In this document: positions 6,665 through 7,674 of the stretch, one piece after another
Layout: each line of letters starts with the position of its first letter
How positions within the stretch are numbered: position 1 is the first letter of the stretch
Assembly: GCA_016794945.1 (NCBI GenBank)
Contig: JAEUIX010000144.1
Coordinates: forward strand, 1-7,674
Reading direction: 5' to 3'
Origin: Phycisphaerae bacterium
GTDB taxonomy: Bacteria; Planctomycetota; Phycisphaerae; Phycisphaerales; UBA1924
DNA length: 7,674 bases
The notes under the pieces: generated by a model
The model's input: the letters and a program-made list of their open reading frames with translations, nothing else
The model's database searches: none
What the model was told of the DNA's origin: nothing
Translations under genes and position numbers: made by a program

Positions 6665-7105
6665 ATGCGCCACGCACGCAACGAAGACACCGCAGCGAAC
6701 CTGAACAAGGTGGCCGCGAAGCTCAGCGGCGCGATCAAGGGATCCGACCAGTTCCCGGACCCGCGCAAACCGGGGCGGGTCCGGACCGACGGGACGCTGT
6801 CGTGCTCGCTCGGCGTTGTGGTCGACGTGTCCGACACCGGTCTGCGGCTGTGCGTCGGCGCGGGTCAGGACATCTCCCGCGGCACGCGCCTGATGCTCAA
6901 GCTCACCGGACCCGACGGCACGATCGCCTGCCCGGTCGAGGCGATCTGGAGCCGGCGCCGCGGGCTCCTGGCCCGCGAGGTGGGATTCCGATTCGTGGAC
7001 GCGGACGAGGGGTTCCAGACACGCTGGCGTGCGTTCGTGCTGCCCGGCCTGGACATGCGCGCCATCGCGGCCGACACGGTCGAGCGCATCGGCCGCGCGG
7101 CGTAA
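6665..7105 (+). CDS. Single-domain PilZ protein, putative c-di-GMP receptor
   Basis: The 146-residue product is soluble, with no signal peptide or membrane segment. It carries the two c-di-GMP-binding signatures of PilZ domains: RxxxR at R34-R38 (RKPGR) and DxSxxG at 54-59 (DVSDTG). The following strands (GTRLMLKLTGPDG, then CPVEAIWSRRRG and EVGFRFVDADEG) fit the PilZ beta barrel. PilZ proteins bind cyclic di-GMP and act on motility, attachment or polymer export; the target here is unknown. The ATG at 6665 was chosen because the domain is complete from it, although its ribosome site is poor. A GTG at 6548 overlapping the rho stop is in frame and would add 39 residues including a six-Arg run. 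The gene is 113 bases after rho on the same strand and 33 bases before the next gene, so cotranscription is possible. Confidence 0.8.
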   Translation: MRHARNEDTAANLNKVAAKLSGAIKGSDQFPDPRKPGRVRTDGTLSCSLGVVVDVSDTGLRLCVGAGQDISRGTRLMLKLTGPDGTIACPVEAIWSRRRGLLAREVGFRFVDADEGFQTRWRAFVLPGLDMRAIAADTVERIGRAA

Positions 7106-7138
7106 GGCCGGCCCGGCGCGCCCGGCTATGGTCCGGTC

Positions 7139-7674
7139 ATGCGCTCACAATCCGAACTCCGGCCCGTGGTCCTGATCACCGGCGCTTCGACCGGCATCGG
7201 CCGCGGCGCGGCGTTCTGGATGGCCGCCCGAGGATGGCGGTCGCTGGCGGGGGTTCGCACGGAACGGGACGCGGCGTCGATCGCCTCTGATGCCCAGCGC
7301 GACGGTCTGGCGGTGGAACCGGTGCTCATCGACGTGACCGACGCCGGGTCCATCGCCTCGTGCGTGCAGGACGTTCGGCGGCGGCTGGGCGGGGCGCCCC
7401 TGGCGGGGCTGGTGAACAACGCCGGCGTCGCGGTTGCCGGGCCGGTGGAGCACGTTCCACTGGACGCTTGGCGGCGGCAATTCGAGGTGAACCTGTTCGG
7501 GCAGGTGGCGGTGACGCAGGCGTTCCTGCCGATGCTGCGCGAGGCGGTGGCGTTGCTGGGTCGAGGTCGGGCGCGCGTGGTGCTCATGAGCAGCATCGCC
7601 GGGCGGGTGGGCCAGCCGATCCTCGGCCCGTACTGCGCCAGCAAGCACGCGCTGGAGGCCGTGGGCGATGCGCT
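7139..7674 (+). CDS. Classical short-chain dehydrogenase/reductase, N-terminal part (cut by window edge)
   Basis: The first 178 codons of an NAD(P)-dependent oxidoreductase of the classical SDR family are present. The Rossmann motif TGASTGIG is at 14-21, an acidic DVTD at 65-68, and NNAG at 93-96. The active site has N118 (FEVNLFG), S152 (VLMSSIAGR), Y165 and K169 (YCASK). Arg at position 40 (GVRTE), after the second strand, hints at NADPH preference, which is an inference. The substrate cannot be read from the sequence. The overall pattern resembles SDRs often labelled as retinol- or steroid-dehydrogenase-like. ATG 7139 follows the PilZ gene stop by 33 bases, and the ribosome site is weak. 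An ATG at 7128 is in another frame. The C-terminal substrate-binding part lies beyond the window. Confidence 0.92.
   Translation, partial: MRSQSELRPVVLITGASTGIGRGAAFWMAARGWRSLAGVRTERDAASIASDAQRDGLAVEPVLIDVTDAGSIASCVQDVRRRLGGAPLAGLVNNAGVAVAGPVEHVPLDAWRRQFEVNLFGQVAVTQAFLPMLREAVALLGRGRARVVLMSSIAGRVGQPILGPYCASKHALEAVGDA

Noticed and set aside
5124..6677. Upstream in-frame extension of ptsI into the rho region
   Set aside because: The extension is antisense to rho and has no enzyme I similarity; the family's normal N-terminus begins at the ATG at 5123.
5225..7105. One 626-codon plus-strand frame spanning rho and the PilZ gene, which could suggest a fusion
   Set aside because: Its first two thirds read rho in the wrong frame and give low-complexity Arg/Ala sequence; only the end is the real PilZ gene. 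Rho is clear in its own frame with a good ribosome site.
1..7674. Defence system, CRISPR array, mobile element or biosynthetic cluster
   Set aside because: No spaced direct repeats, transposase, integrase, toxin-antitoxin or nuclease-defence domains were seen. The genes are core metabolic, RNA and signalling families.

Overview
The window is a very GC-rich (about 70% by eye) stretch of bacterial chromosome with six protein genes, two of them cut by the window ends. No rRNA, tRNA, CRISPR array, insertion sequence or phage gene is visible. The gene families and GC content suggest a Planctomycetota-like bacterium, perhaps of the Phycisphaerae. That is inference from family resemblance, not proof.

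Layout. The left two thirds is read on the minus strand. From right to left it holds ptsI (3363-5123, PTS enzyme I), a 390-base non-coding stretch that serves as the rne leader (2973-3362), rne (342-2972, RNase E/G family with a long disordered tail), and 22 bases further the start of dxr (1-319, partial, first dedicated step of the MEP isoprenoid pathway). The right third is read on the plus strand: a divergent, short Rho (5394-6551), a PilZ-domain protein (6665-7105) and the first 178 codons of a short-chain dehydrogenase/reductase (7139-7674). ptsI and rho are divergent, with 270 bases between them holding a TTGACA-type promoter candidate for rho.

How the genes fit together. rne and rho both act on RNA, one cutting it and one being an RNA-driven translocase that ends transcription. 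Both carry Arg/Gly-rich low-complexity segments. In RNase E this is a C-terminal tail of about 370 residues with three Arg runs spaced roughly 95 residues apart. In Rho it is an N-terminal Arg/Gly/His-rich tail that stands where the primary RNA-binding domain (helical bundle plus OB fold) normally lies. The Rho ATPase core keeps its catalytic residues, but it has two insertions and lacks the usual Lys/Arg of the R-loop. This Rho is the most unusual object in the window. PtsI, Dxr, PilZ and the SDR look like ordinary housekeeping or signalling genes with no clear pathway link to one another.

Many long open frames run opposite or alongside these genes. They are GC-rich shadow frames and are not annotated.
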